64,000 nucleotides of DNA from JANSWY01 sp965267245. GTDB lineage: Bacteria > Bacteroidota > Bacteroidia > Cytophagales > Cyclobacteriaceae. A model generated the notes under the pieces. It was not told where the DNA came from. It saw nothing but the letters and a program-made list of their open reading frames with translations, and searched no databases. Position 1 is the stretch's first letter. Every line of letters begins with the position of its first letter. Below are positions 9,246 through 19,600 of the stretch, piece after piece. Both the position numbers and the translations under genes were made by a program. The stretch spans positions 1,426,001 to 1,490,000 of the forward strand of contig OZ253939.1 of assembly GCA_965267245.1 (NCBI GenBank), in the 5' to 3' direction.

Positions 9246-9446
9246 TCAATCAAACAATGACATTTTAAGCTTGATACAGAAACGCTCACTGCCATTCTTG
9301 CAGGGTTTAAACTTAGTTACTGATTCTACATGCTTTTTCTCAATCTTCCCATCCATATCCTGCCCGCATGTATTACCGTTCTCCCCGATTTTGTACGTGT
9401 ATATTTCTCCATTTTCCTGAAGAGAATTGCAAATGATACTTGGCAT
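9246..9446 (-). CDS. Small hypothetical protein
   Basis: 66 residues from an ATG at 9446, with four cysteines and many Lys/Glu residues, no signal peptide and no membrane segment. I do not recognise a family. It lies alone between two minus-strand genes with AT-rich DNA on both sides and has no strong ribosome-binding site. It may be real because nothing else occupies the 400 bp here, but coding is not proven. Confidence 0.3.
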   Translation of the reverse strand: MPSIICNSLQENGEIYTYKIGENGNTCGQDMDGKIEKKHVESVTKFKPCKNGSERFCIKLKMSLFD

Positions 9447-9528
9447 ACTGGTTAAAAATTTAGTGATTAGTAGATTTGTAAAATAGGAAAATTGGCTTGG
9501 AATTCAAACTCCATTTTCAAATAGATGC

Positions 9529-9987
9529 CTAATTGTGCATGATGCTATAAACATTCAAAGAGGATGCTACAAATAACCAGAAAATATAAGGAAGTAACAT
9601 TAATGAATACCACCCTAGTTGCTTCTTAAACCTAAACATCATTACGGATACCAGTATTGTCAATGAAAGAATGATTATTAAAGCTGCTAATGTGGATTTC
9701 AAATAGAAAAATGTAGGATTCCAACCTACATTAAGAATGAATTGAAATATAAACAGTAAAGAAACTACACCCTTGACTTTAACTTGTCTCCACAACAAAG
9801 CCATGTAATAACTAAAAAAAATCATGATACTTGACCAGGCGGCACCAAAAACCCAACCAGGTGGAGTCCAGGGTGCCTTGGATAAATTTACATACCAATC
9901 AGACACAACACCAGGTCCGGTGAATATTCCCCCTATTGCTAATGCTCCAAAATTTAAGATCAAGAATGCAATTATGGTTTTAATCAT
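9529..9987 (-). CDS. tspO: TspO/MBR family membrane protein
   Basis: 152 residues with five predicted membrane helices and the family's tryptophan-rich motifs (WYxxLxKAPWTPPGWVFGAAW near residues 31-51; FILNVGWNPTFF near 82-93). TspO binds porphyrins and related tetrapyrroles and is linked to stress and light responses in bacteria. Length and motif order match complete family members. Transcribed alone. Confidence 0.92.
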   Translation of the reverse strand: MIKTIIAFLILNFGALAIGGIFTGPGVVSDWYVNLSKAPWTPPGWVFGAAWSSIMIFFSYYMALLWRQVKVKGVVSLLFIFQFILNVGWNPTFFYLKSTLAALIIILSLTILVSVMMFRFKKQLGWYSLMLLPYIFWLFVASSLNVYSIMHN

Positions 9988-10127
9988 CCATTAATGAACA
10001 AACTAAACACCTTTTTGTTTACTCAAATCAATGCCTCAGAACAGCACCTACAATTCTACTAATGTGTATGATTGGCTGCTTCAATACAGATCAGAGCAAT
10101 AGAAATGAACCTATACTTTTTACTTGC

Positions 10128-10907
10128 TCATTCTGTCATAAGTAGCGTTTTCACCCTGGACATTTTTCTTTTTGATACTATCAATTCTTCTCCTCCATCA
10201 AGAATGAGTTTCATTGTTCCATTTTTGTTATGCACTGTCTTTAGAAAATTGACATTCACCATATAAGACCGGTGTATTCTTATAAATCCTTTGGGATCTA
10301 GTTCTTTTTCTAATTCAGATAATGATTTACGAAGAATGTATTGCCGGCTTTGCATTCTCACCTTTACGCAGTACCCGTCCGCTTCAAAATACTGGACATC
10401 AGAAACTTTCACGAATACAGTCACATCCCCGGTTTTAATCTTCAACTCCTCAAGAAAATTGTTCTTATTCTTTGACACAATCCTTCTTTGGGATCGGTCA
10501 ATATAATTCTTAAGGAAAACCAGACCTGTGTAAAAAATGGCTAATTTCAGCAGCTCCTGGCTTAAGATTATTTTCAAATTTGGCCAATATCTAACCCATG
10601 TAACCTGAATTCCCTCTGACATGAAGAGTAATAAGTTGAACAGGAGCATGTAGACTGAAATCATCCCCAACCCTATCAGAATTTGCCACAAAATTTTAGA
10701 AGTATTAGCATACCCAACTCTCTGACTTAAAAGTATTGCCGGAATTGATAACAACATCCACACAGACCATTTCAACGCTTGACCAAATACCACAATATTG
10801 ATACCTACTGACATCCCAGTCAATGACAAGTCAGTAAATAATTCAATAACCGATAGTAGAACCACGATTACCCAGGTACTGAGAGCTATATTAATGAATT
10901 TACTCAT
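10128..10907 (-). CDS. Membrane-anchored LytTR DNA-binding regulator
   Basis: 259 residues. Four hydrophobic helices fill residues 1-130. A LytTR domain occupies about 150-255 (VQYFEADGYCVKV, YILRKSLSELEKEL, GFIRIHRSYMVNV, LILDGGEELIVSKRKM). There is no receiver domain, so it is not a classic response regulator. The membrane part probably senses a signal directly or docks with a partner, and the LytTR part binds promoter DNA. Such proteins are common in Bacteroidota. The neighbour 30 bp downstream encodes a secreted protein of unknown role and may be co-transcribed. Confidence 0.85.
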   Translation of the reverse strand: MSKFINIALSTWVIVVLLSVIELFTDLSLTGMSVGINIVVFGQALKWSVWMLLSIPAILLSQRVGYANTSKILWQILIGLGMISVYMLLFNLLLFMSEGIQVTWVRYWPNLKIILSQELLKLAIFYTGLVFLKNYIDRSQRRIVSKNKNNFLEELKIKTGDVTVFVKVSDVQYFEADGYCVKVRMQSRQYILRKSLSELEKELDPKGFIRIHRSYMVNVNFLKTVHNKNGTMKLILDGGEELIVSKRKMSRVKTLLMTE

Positions 10908-10936
10908 GTAGGTGGAATCACAATTGTCCCTTCAAG

Positions 10937-11674
10937 CTATTTCATATCAACCAATTCCACAAAAGGAATGATATCTCCGGAAGTCTGAACAGCTTCTTGT
11001 CTGATTAGGAATGGTTTACTCTTGCTAACGTAAGTTCTTAAGATCATCCCATTCTCTAACTTCACTTCTACAGGCCAACATTCATATGAACGATCATTGA
11101 TCTTGATAGTTTGCTTGTTCTTTGTAATCACAAAAGGTAATGTTTCAGTAAAGCCAATGTCACTTTCCGAAATGTCCCAGCGAAGAAACCGGGCCCCATA
11201 GCCGACCTCTAATGGCAAGCCCGCAAGCAACCAAAAGGCCATAGTACCATCTATGAACTTTTGATCTATTGGTAAGGTGGAGAGAACAGTAGTACCATTA
11301 TCTTTTAGTGAAGCACGTGACACCTTTAATGTATCATTCACCCTCATCGCATGAATGTACTCGGATGTATACTTCCCATAGAGGAATTTCCGATAAGCAA
11401 AACTCATGTCATCAGCATAATGCCCAATCATGTCCACACTCATTTCTGATAAGTTGGTAGGATTAGGCATGATCATAAGAGCAGTATAGATTGGTCGTTT
11501 TCCTTCCGATTTCACAAACTTCACAGTCATTTCAATGCCTCCCTGTTGATACACGGCTTCAAATGGCTCAAACACTGTAACATCCAAAGTATTGTCTCTG
11601 GGAAAGACCAACGGGTATATTTGGGCCGATACTAAGAACGGAAACATCGTGAGAATAAAAATTAATCGTGTCAT
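10937..11674 (-). CDS. Secreted hypothetical protein
   Basis: 245 residues with a signal peptide (MTRLIFILTMFPFLVSAQ). The mature part is beta-rich with motifs such as YGARFLRWDISE and ECWPVEVKLENGMILRTYVSKSKP, which suggests a lipocalin- or DUF3108-like beta sheet protein. I cannot assign a family. It ends next to the LytTR regulator gene (10128-10907, same strand, 29 bp apart). Confidence 0.6.
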   Translation of the reverse strand: MTRLIFILTMFPFLVSAQIYPLVFPRDNTLDVTVFEPFEAVYQQGGIEMTVKFVKSEGKRPIYTALMIMPNPTNLSEMSVDMIGHYADDMSFAYRKFLYGKYTSEYIHAMRVNDTLKVSRASLKDNGTTVLSTLPIDQKFIDGTMAFWLLAGLPLEVGYGARFLRWDISESDIGFTETLPFVITKNKQTIKINDRSYECWPVEVKLENGMILRTYVSKSKPFLIRQEAVQTSGDIIPFVELVDMK

Positions 11675-11763
11675 CTTTTTCCCATGAAACTAGGTAACTC
11701 TCTCACGAAAGCACCACAAAAAGCTCCGAGCGTTGGGGTATTTGCAGCAAGCGTCACCTCATC

Positions 11764-12189
11764 TTATCTCCTATCGATCAAATTATCAACTTCAAAGTAC
11801 TTCTCATGCATTGTTGCCAATGCAAAGGAAGCAGCTGCAGCTGTAAAAACTGAGTAATCCAGTGGTCCCTTAACACCAGTTGAAAAGGTCATAGACAAGG
11901 CAAAAATAAGCAGTAGAATTCCACTCCACTTTGCCATCTGCTCTGTTTTTAACCCAACAAGCAATGTAACTCCAAAAACAATCTCAGCTCCTGTGGCCAC
12001 TATTCCAAGGAGCGAAGCTGCATTATCAGGAAACCATGGATTGAGGATAGCTACGTAACCTAAAAAATTTTCCCAGTTGCCCCATACTGAAACCGATTCT
12101 GGCCAATACCCAAATCGATCAGCAACAGCAGATAAAAAAGCTGTACCTATGGATAATCGTAGCAGTATTTTAATGTATTGCTGTCTCAT
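11764..12189 (-). CDS. DoxX-like membrane protein
   Basis: 141 residues from the ATG at 12189; a second ATG two codons upstream (12195) is also possible, and the longest frame would start with TTG. Four membrane helices with the DoxX order: LLRLSIGTAFLSAVADRFG near the N terminus, then GNWENFLGY, NPWFP, GIVATGAEIVFGVTLLVGL. DoxX-type proteins are linked to quinone or thiol redox in membranes, but this subgroup is not characterised. Transcribed alone. Confidence 0.75.
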   Translation of the reverse strand: MRQQYIKILLRLSIGTAFLSAVADRFGYWPESVSVWGNWENFLGYVAILNPWFPDNAASLLGIVATGAEIVFGVTLLVGLKTEQMAKWSGILLLIFALSMTFSTGVKGPLDYSVFTAAAASFALATMHEKYFEVDNLIDRR

Positions 12190-12312
12190 GTACATTATTG
12201 AGTTTTCAAACAATTGAAGGTTAGTCGATCATCGAATGCTTGGTTAAAGCACTGATAAACTTTTCAGTAATTGATTTATTCTACATCAAACTAACCTCCA
12301 GCCGAAGATAGC

Positions 12313-12957
12313 TTAAAACCTGATCCCAAAAGCCACATCTCCAGCATATGTTCCATTGCTCAATACAGCATCAGACAAATGTGGGTATAATTGATAGGAA
12401 GGTTGGTCTTGTCCATCTTCAATGCGTTCTTTCATTGAACCATTTTTCACAACATTCACAAACCCGCCAAATCGCCATTTGAAATAAAGGTGCTCATGAA
12501 ACCTCCACTCCCCACCTATCATCACTATTGGTCCAAGCGCCAGGGCTTTTTCTTTCATAAGGTCACCATCTCTTAGAAATTTGTGAGAAGCCTTCTGTAA
12601 TTCCATACCTCCATCCACAAACATGGTGTAGGTCGCTTCTGGTTTAAAATAGTATCGAACAGTGTTGAGCCAGGCGAAATAACTAAAGGTGACCAGATAG
12701 TCGTGATTGGGATCAAAGTATTTCATAAAATCACCACCTTTGGTTTTTTCAATCATTGAGGTAGCCCAAACTTTTTCGGAAAGCTTTCGTCCCACCTCAA
12801 GTCCCCATCCATTGTATTCAGGATGTGTGTTTACCATTAATGAAGAAATCTTGATGGGTTCCACTAACCATTTCTTTTCTTGCAAATTCTTCTCCTGGCT
12901 AAAAGCATTAAGTGTCATTATCCCACCCGTGAGAAGGATCATAATAATCTTTTTCAT
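12313..12957 (-). CDS. Exported hypothetical protein, probable beta-barrel
   Basis: 214 residues with a signal peptide (MKKIIMILLTGGIMTLNAFSQ). Alternating aromatic strands (YFAWLNTVRYYFKPEATYTMFVDGGMEL, YFKWRFGGFVNVV) and a C-terminal DVAFGIRF strand ending in Phe are typical of small outer-membrane barrels. No family recognised. Stands alone. Confidence 0.55.
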   Translation of the reverse strand: MKKIIMILLTGGIMTLNAFSQEKNLQEKKWLVEPIKISSLMVNTHPEYNGWGLEVGRKLSEKVWATSMIEKTKGGDFMKYFDPNHDYLVTFSYFAWLNTVRYYFKPEATYTMFVDGGMELQKASHKFLRDGDLMKEKALALGPIVMIGGEWRFHEHLYFKWRFGGFVNVVKNGSMKERIEDGQDQPSYQLYPHLSDAVLSNGTYAGDVAFGIRF

Positions 12958-13053
12958 GTTTGTTTTGATTTAATAATTCTGTTGAAAATCCGTTTATGAT
13001 TTTCGAGTGGAATTGAATGTGTGGTGGGGTAAGTGCAAATGATGTGCCAAAAT

Positions 13054-13569
13054 CTATTTGGCTTCATTCAGGTATGGAATGGGGTTTATATAGAACATCT
13101 TTTTCCATCCCTGAGGACCATCATCGATTTGCCAGAAATAAGGCAGCAGTGTAACAATTGAGTAGTGTACATGCGCTGGTTTTCCGAGGGCATTGCCACT
13201 ATTTCCAACTGATCCTATCTTGGTATTTCGATTGACCCAAACAGAGGATGAAGAGACCTTATCCAAATGCGCGTAGTAATGGAGGCGCCATTTTGGACCA
13301 AGAATCACGACGACATTTCCACCCATTTCGATATTTCCTGTATACAAGACTATTCCTGACACTGAGGAATACAAGGCAGTACCCTTTTGAGCGAATATGT
13401 CTACACCCTTATGTGTTCCAGAGCGTCCCCAAGGGTAATACCAAAATGATTCCTGATTATAATCTAGTTGTGAGGCACCCTCAACTGGCATTGAAAATTT
13501 CTGTGGAACGAGCATTCCTATGCCTAATATGGTTAATAAAACTATTGCCATTTTATTTCTCCTCTTCAT
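13054..13569 (-). CDS. M23 family metallopeptidase (LytM-type)
   Basis: 171 residues. The N terminus has a hydrophobic export or anchor segment (about residues 6-22). The peptidase domain has all zinc residues: H53 and D57 in HKGVD, then H133 and H135 in HVH. H101 in YYAHLD is the usual third conserved histidine. M23 enzymes cut peptide cross-links in peptidoglycan. The ATG at 13569 is preceded by a purine-rich stretch. Last gene of a three-gene minus-strand run with a membrane protein and a DUF1330 protein (gaps of 15 and 4 bp). Confidence 0.9.
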   Translation of the reverse strand: MKRRNKMAIVLLTILGIGMLVPQKFSMPVEGASQLDYNQESFWYYPWGRSGTHKGVDIFAQKGTALYSSVSGIVLYTGNIEMGGNVVVILGPKWRLHYYAHLDKVSSSSVWVNRNTKIGSVGNSGNALGKPAHVHYSIVTLLPYFWQIDDGPQGWKKMFYINPIPYLNEAK

Positions 13570-13584
13570 TTAGAACCTACATGA

Positions 13585-14010
13585 TTAGACATTTCTCTCA
13601 ACATCAATAAATCCAAACGAATTGATTAGGATGAAAGTACCAATCAATCCGACCAGGGATGCAATTAAATCATTGGGATCATAGACATTATTTCCTCCGA
13701 TATTGTGGAACCTCAATTCCTGGGAAATCACATAAATACCAGCCATAATAACTGCCACTGTACTAACCGTTAGATCCTTGACATTTACCACATCGAATAA
13801 TGCTCGTAATTGAAGCAGAATACCAGTGAGGATCAATGTTCCAACTATAGCTTCTATCAAATTTGGAATGGAATAGGTGAAAACCAATAAGACACCACCA
13901 ATACCCTCCTTCAATATCCATGGTCGGATATAAAATTTATTGATGAAGAATATAAGAATGGCAATAATGAAAATATATCGAACGTATTTCTTAATGGGTA
14001 TTTCTTGCAC
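13585..14010 (-). CDS. Four-helix membrane protein, unknown function
   Basis: 141 residues from a GTG start at 14010, four bases after the stop of the preceding gene. Four hydrophobic segments (about residues 10-27, 36-66, 80-97, 118-134). No family recognised. The tight spacing suggests co-transcription with the DUF1330 gene and the M23 peptidase. Confidence 0.6.
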   Translation of the reverse strand: MQEIPIKKYVRYIFIIAILIFFINKFYIRPWILKEGIGGVLLVFTYSIPNLIEAIVGTLILTGILLQLRALFDVVNVKDLTVSTVAVIMAGIYVISQELRFHNIGGNNVYDPNDLIASLVGLIGTFILINSFGFIDVERNV

Positions 14011-14014
14011 TTGA

Positions 14015-14437
14015 TCAAGTTACAAATTCCGTAGATGGTAATAACCTGGAATCCTCAAGGGCTGCAGTTCTATGTCCGGCTCCACTAAGGTATCCTTTGT
14101 TTTGGGCGAAAGCCATGAATTTTTCGACAGACTGGTGCTCTACCAGTAATACTGCATCCCATTTGATTGACTCTGGTCCGATTAAGAAACTATTGGTCTT
14201 TCCAAAATAAAGGACCTTCCCTCCTGCTTCGTTTAAAAATGGTTTAGTGTGTTCCATGTATCGTCGATAGGCCTCTTCACCACTAATTTCGACTTCTGGT
14301 TCTATATCATCCAGGTCAGTATAGTCCGCTTGTGATTTGAATTTCAACAAATTGAGCATGACTATTTTACCCTTGCCATGAAAAGATTGATAAAATTCTT
14401 TTCCTGATTCCTGTGTGGCTGTTATGAATTTATTCAT
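14015..14437 (-). CDS. DUF1330 family protein
   Basis: 140 residues, cytoplasmic. Dimeric alpha/beta-barrel fold with DUF1330 features: YRRYMEHTKPFLNEAGGKVLYFG, then WDAVLLVEHQSVEKFMAF. The enzymatic role of the family is not established. First gene of a likely operon with the membrane protein (4-bp gap) and the M23 peptidase. Confidence 0.75.
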   Translation of the reverse strand: MNKFITATQESGKEFYQSFHGKGKIVMLNLLKFKSQADYTDLDDIEPEVEISGEEAYRRYMEHTKPFLNEAGGKVLYFGKTNSFLIGPESIKWDAVLLVEHQSVEKFMAFAQNKGYLSGAGHRTAALEDSRLLPSTEFVT

Positions 14438-14588
14438 AAAGTATCAGTTTTGTAAATTGAAAATAACAAACATGTACGCCTTAATTTGGCTCAATATTCC
14501 AAATTAAAAAAGTTGCACAACACCCTCAAATTAATTAAATTAATAAAGACCAATTCTTCCGCATTTCTGGGCAATTAAAACTTCTCTC

Positions 14589-15599
14589 ATGCAGTACCTA
14601 TCTAAATTATCAATAGGGGTGCAAATCATAGATAAAGAGATGCGCTATGCATTTCTTAATCCCGCATTGCTAAAACAGGTTGACAAAACACTGGAAGAGC
14701 ATGTAGGTAAAAAAATGGAGGAAGTCTATCCGGGGTTTAACGAAACTGAAATCTATCAAACTATTCAACAATGTCATCAAACAGGTGAATTCCAAAAAGT
14801 CTATTCTGAGTTTGTTTTTGAAGATGGTAGGATGACTTACTGGGAACTGGAGGTAAGCAAAGTGGATGAAGATGTGATCATATTCTCAAGGGACATCACT
14901 GATACGAAGAAAGGAGAAATAGCACTAAAAGAGTCAAATGCCCGTTTGGAATCAGCCATAAAGGAAAGAACAAAGGAGCTGGAAGAGAGCTACTTGAGAA
15001 TGAAGCGAATTGTCGGCTATGTTTCACACGACTTAAGAGGTCCCTTAGGTAACATAAGAGCTCTCGCATCAATGCTCAAACCAAATGATGAACATGAAAA
15101 ATCAATTGTAGGTTTCATTCTAAATCAATCTCAAAAAAGTCTTAATCTGGTGCACAACATCCTTGATGATGCTGCCTTAGGGGTTGGTAAAATTCAATTA
15201 GAAATATCCAGCAACAATTTGTCTGAGATGGTCTTGAAAAGAGTGGACCTGATTAAAACAATGAATGTACTACATAAAAATGAGCTCAAATTAGCAGTTC
15301 ACCCTTCGGTCATCAGAAAATTCGATCCTTTTAGAATTGGGCAGGTTTTAGATAATCTATTTTCAAATGCTATAAAATATGCCCGAAAAGACACAACTAT
15401 TGATGTCAGTCTCTCTAATGAAGGTCTTTTTTCTATAACCAATCAAATTAATCAATCCAAAGTTGCAAATAAAAAGCCAAGTGTGCTTGAATCTGTCGGA
15501 TTTGGGATAGAGATTGTTAATTCAATCTTAAATGCACATGGTTCTAAACTTATTGTCACGAACGACAAGGACAGGTACCATGCAAGTTTTAGGTTGTAG
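14589..15599 (+). CDS. PAS-domain sensor histidine kinase
   Basis: 336 residues, soluble. The PAS domain covers about residues 1-115 (IDKEMRYAFLNPALL, FSRDITDTKKGE). A short coiled coil is followed by a HisKA-like domain with the phosphorylated histidine at 147 (VSHDLRGPLGNI). The ATPase part has the N box (DNLFSNAIKYA) and a GFGIEIV glycine motif. It lacks a membrane segment, so it senses a cytoplasmic signal or associates with a partner. No response regulator gene lies beside it. The ATP lid is short. Confidence 0.88.
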   Translation: MQYLSKLSIGVQIIDKEMRYAFLNPALLKQVDKTLEEHVGKKMEEVYPGFNETEIYQTIQQCHQTGEFQKVYSEFVFEDGRMTYWELEVSKVDEDVIIFSRDITDTKKGEIALKESNARLESAIKERTKELEESYLRMKRIVGYVSHDLRGPLGNIRALASMLKPNDEHEKSIVGFILNQSQKSLNLVHNILDDAALGVGKIQLEISSNNLSEMVLKRVDLIKTMNVLHKNELKLAVHPSVIRKFDPFRIGQVLDNLFSNAIKYARKDTTIDVSLSNEGLFSITNQINQSKVANKKPSVLESVGFGIEIVNSILNAHGSKLIVTNDKDRYHASFRL

Positions 15600-15676
15600 A
15601 TTGGAAAGTCAAAGCTTCGCAAATTCAAATTGAATCAAGGTTTCAATTAACTAATGCTTAGTTAACCAACTCGCTT

Positions 15677-15716
15677 CAAAAAGAAATCCCAGAACAGCAC
15701 TTTGCTACTCTGGGAT
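15677..15716 (-). terminator. Hairpin terminator downstream of the barrel gene (minus strand)
   Basis: ATCCCAGA (15686-15693) pairs with TCTGGGAT (15709-15716), and an inner AGCA/TGCT stem caps it. Read on the minus strand the hairpin is followed by TTTCTTTTT. It lies about 100 bp after the stop of the minus-strand gene at 15818. Confidence 0.6.
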
Positions 15717-15817
15717 CTCAAACAGCTACGGAACACAATCTATGCGGTAAAGTAAGCTGTAAAAATTTCATCGATCCTGACAGAGAACTTTCCATTTCTG
15801 CCAATATTGAGATTTCA

Positions 15818-16609
15818 TTAATTAAACTCCAAAAACCAACTTAATCCCACCCGAATAAATTGATACCTGGCTTTTCCTGCGTATTGGAATTCTTCTGAAT
15901 AAATTGAGGTAAATGACCTGTCATAACCCACAATAACACCAATTCCAGCAATTAGATCATAATTGATATTAACAGAAAATTTTAAACCATTAGGATTCAG
16001 GTTTTCTCCATTCTTCCAGGTAACTCTTTCCAATTCATAACTGAATGTCTCTGTTGAGAAGCTCACTTCATTTCTGTCTTCCTGCGAATAGATTCTTCTC
16101 ATATAATCACCCGTTACGTTAACACTCAGCTTCTTAGTGAAATTATAGGATAAACCAATAGGAACACTTAAAAAATAAACGTTAACCGGGTAACCCTCCG
16201 GACTACCAATTACCTCCCTGTCAAAAAACAAACCCCCATTGCCAATAGGTCTCCCAATGATAAAATCTTCATCAATTTGTTCTTGTTCAGGCATTATTAC
16301 TCTTGTCTCTCTTTTGAATCTTAAATAATCTAACCTTAATCCTATCAATAGGTTCAATTTATTGGCAATCATAATTTCAGGAGATGCTCCAATAGTAAAT
16401 CCAACATATGGTTTAAAGGATTCTTCCACACTGCTCTGCTCCTGAAAAGTCTGCTGTCCAACAACAAAAGATGTCTCAACAGTTTCCACATCAGAACGAA
16501 TCGTACTGTTGATACTATAGTTTGTGCCAACCTGGAATCTCAAATGTTGTATTTGTGAAAAACAGTTGGTACCTAAAAGCAAAATGGTTGATAGAACAAA
16601 ATATCTCAT
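15818..16609 (-). CDS. Outer-membrane beta-barrel protein (PorT-like)
   Basis: 263 residues. Signal peptide (MRYFVLSTILLLGTNCFSQ), then strands of an 8-stranded barrel of the type common in Bacteroidota (FQVGTNYSINS, YVGFTIGASPEIMI, LNLLIGLRLDYLRF, VPIGLSYNFTKKLSVNVTGDYM) and a C-terminal strand ending in FLEF(N). Function unknown. It lies 62 bp downstream of the large CHAT gene on the same strand and could be its co-transcribed outer-membrane partner; this is inference from position. Confidence 0.65.
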   Translation of the reverse strand: MRYFVLSTILLLGTNCFSQIQHLRFQVGTNYSINSTIRSDVETVETSFVVGQQTFQEQSSVEESFKPYVGFTIGASPEIMIANKLNLLIGLRLDYLRFKRETRVIMPEQEQIDEDFIIGRPIGNGGLFFDREVIGSPEGYPVNVYFLSVPIGLSYNFTKKLSVNVTGDYMRRIYSQEDRNEVSFSTETFSYELERVTWKNGENLNPNGLKFSVNINYDLIAGIGVIVGYDRSFTSIYSEEFQYAGKARYQFIRVGLSWFLEFN

Positions 16610-16671
16610 CAGTTGCGTAAAATAGTAAGTTCCAAATATCTACTAAAATGTGATATTATCAAAAACAGACA

Positions 16672-19600
16672 CTACTCCCCCAACAACACAAAAGCAGCCC
16701 AGTAGTAAGGGTGTTTGTAATCCTCACTCTCTAGCAGGGTGATTTGTGCATTTCTGAATGCCTCCTTCTTGGTTTGTTGCTCTAAAATCCAGTTTTTGTA
16801 AAATGTAGAAATCAATAATTGAGTAGCCTGATCGTCAACCGTCCAGAGTGACATGATCACTGAAGCAGCACCTGCTGACTGAAATGCTCTTTGTAGGCCA
16901 TAAACACCTTCCCCATCTTTGATTTCTCCCAGGCCGGTCTCACATGCTGAGAGTACTACCAACTCCGTTTCTGACAGGTCAAGATCTTTTGCTTCAAATG
17001 CTGTCAATATACCATCCCCACCTTTGTCAATGGCTTCTTTGGCATTAGCCAACAACAAACCCGACCTTAGAAGTGGGTTTTTCTCTAGTTGATCTTGATT
17101 AATGCCCGCTATTTTATGTTTGTCACTTTTTAGAAAGTCATCATTTAAAAAGAATCCATGTGTAGCGATGTGTACTACCATCGGGCTTTTCCATGATTTC
17201 ACAACAGACTCAGTAGCATGAATCCCGGTATAATGAGCAACCGAAATTCTGGCTTTCTCCAGGATCTTCACCATCTCGTCTACCTCTTGTTTAGTACCTG
17301 GTAAAGGGCTGATGTTGTTCGCATCAAAAAATCTGGTTGCATCACTTGCAACAGTCATGTGACTCTTAAGTTCATTTGGGTTTCCATGTGCGTCTACACC
17401 TTTCTTACCTCCCTCAAAGTCCGGAAAACCTACCATGCAGATGAGGTCTTTTGGATTTCGTGACTTCTGGATACTGCTAATAGCAGAAGTATTGGATACC
17501 TGTGTTATTTCAAATTGTTCAAACAGAAACTGTTCATTTTGTTTATCAAACAACCCATCCAAAGCAATCATGTGGTAAATTCCATCCTTAGCCAGATATA
17601 CCTTCTCAAATCCCTGTAGCTTCTCTTTGAGAGGTTTCCAATATCGAACATAGGAAAAGTCGTCCTTAAGCTTGAATTTGACACCATTGCGGTATGCTTT
17701 GAAAATTGTATTCTCTAGAATTTCACCATCTCCAAATGAGACAAACTCCAGCTCATTGGCTCCCGGGGTAATTACCAAAGCCACATAAAAAACAGAATCC
17801 TCATGATTGACACGAAGTATCTCAACAGCCGCCTCGTTAGATTTTAAAGAATCACGGACTTCTTCCCAACTGAATAACCTGAAAGAAAACTCTTCAAGTC
17901 CGGTTGTGTTTAAAAGCAATCCTTTTTCAAGGTTATTGACTTTTTCCACCTCCTTTACAATGTCATACCCCGCATTTTCTGTTGAATACAATTGCGCTAC
18001 AAACTGTCTTTGCTCCAAAAGATTTTGGAACTTATCACGAACTTCCTTCTCATGATGATTGGAGAAGAATTCCCGGGTATACAATTCACTATTTAACAAT
18101 AATCCTTTTGTAGCTGATAAGTACTTATAGACTGGCTCAAGTATCTTCTTATTCTCCGGTGCTCTATGAAATGCATACTCATAAAAACCATTGAGGTATC
18201 TTGAAAACTTTTTAACTGCTTGCTCGCGTTGCTTTTCAGAAAGGCTCAAAAAAGACTGCTCTAATGATTTCATCATCAAATCAATCGAAGTGACATAATA
18301 AACATCTGCCAACTTAAAATCACCCGAAAGCTCATACACACTAGCCAGGTCCCAAATACTATTTGCATAATCCGGATGATCCTCACCAAGATATTTTCGT
18401 TTCAACTCCCTGGCTTTCTCGATATAGCTAATAGCTTTTTTGAAGTTTCTTTCCTCACTGTATACCACACCAATATTGGCAACAGCTAACATATACTGGT
18501 CATTGGACTCACCATAAACGTCCAGGTAAATTTCCATTGCCTGAGTCAGATTTCTACGAGCAGCTTTGTAGTTTTTCTGCAAAGCATAAACCTGTGCCAG
18601 ATTGTTCAGAACTAATGCGTATTCAGGGTGTTTTTTCCCGTAAACCTCCTCATTTATTTCCAGCGCTTTCTCAAGTTCTTTCTTTACTTCATTCCTGTTC
18701 CCAATATGATAATAGGCCAACGCGTAATTATTCAGCGCTTTAGCATATTCAGGGTGATGTACCCCCACCTTACTTTCCCTTATTTCTAGTGATTCTTTAG
18801 CGATAGGGAGACTATCATCATACAAACCCTGCTCCATGTAAACCACACTTAAGTTCGATAATGTAGTTTCATAGATATCACTTGTTGCTTTCAATTCTTC
18901 ACTGATCATATTTAATGTCTTGTGAAGTAATGCTTCTGAGACTTTATAATTTCCAAGCTGCATACTCACTATAGCTTGTTTGTTCAGCGTGAAATAATAG
19001 CTACGTGGGTCAACCCGATCCATTGTTGTAAACAGCTTATTAGCGTTATCAAGGATTTCATAGGCCAATTCCAAATCACCACTCAGGTAATGGTTCCACC
19101 CTAAATTGGATAATATGCTGAAATAACTGAAGGAACTTGTCTGACCGGTTGATTTGTACAGTGAGACAGCTTCTTCAAAGATGGGTTGTGCTTTTTCATG
19201 TTTATAGTCCCTTTGATATGCCTCCGCTAACTCATTCAGTAGAATCGCCTGATCTGCTGGTTGGTTAAAATGCTGCATGGTGTTAACAGCTTCTTCAAAT
19301 AAAGGAAGGCTCCTTACCAGTTGACCACTACTTCTGTAAGCCCTCGCCAGATCAACTAAAAACACTGCATATTCTCTGGATTCAGGAGCTACTTTTTCTT
19401 GTATGTTAACGGCTTCTTGCAATAGTGTAATTGCTTTGTTTGAGTCGCTCAGCAAATTATAACATACCCCCAATTTCCAGGTAGCCAACAAATAATTCAT
19501 ATCATTAGCACCAAGTTCATCACGTATTTGAACTCTGGCTATTTCCAGCATATATGCTGATTGATGGTATTCTCCTTTATTAAAAAGCCTATTGGCCAGA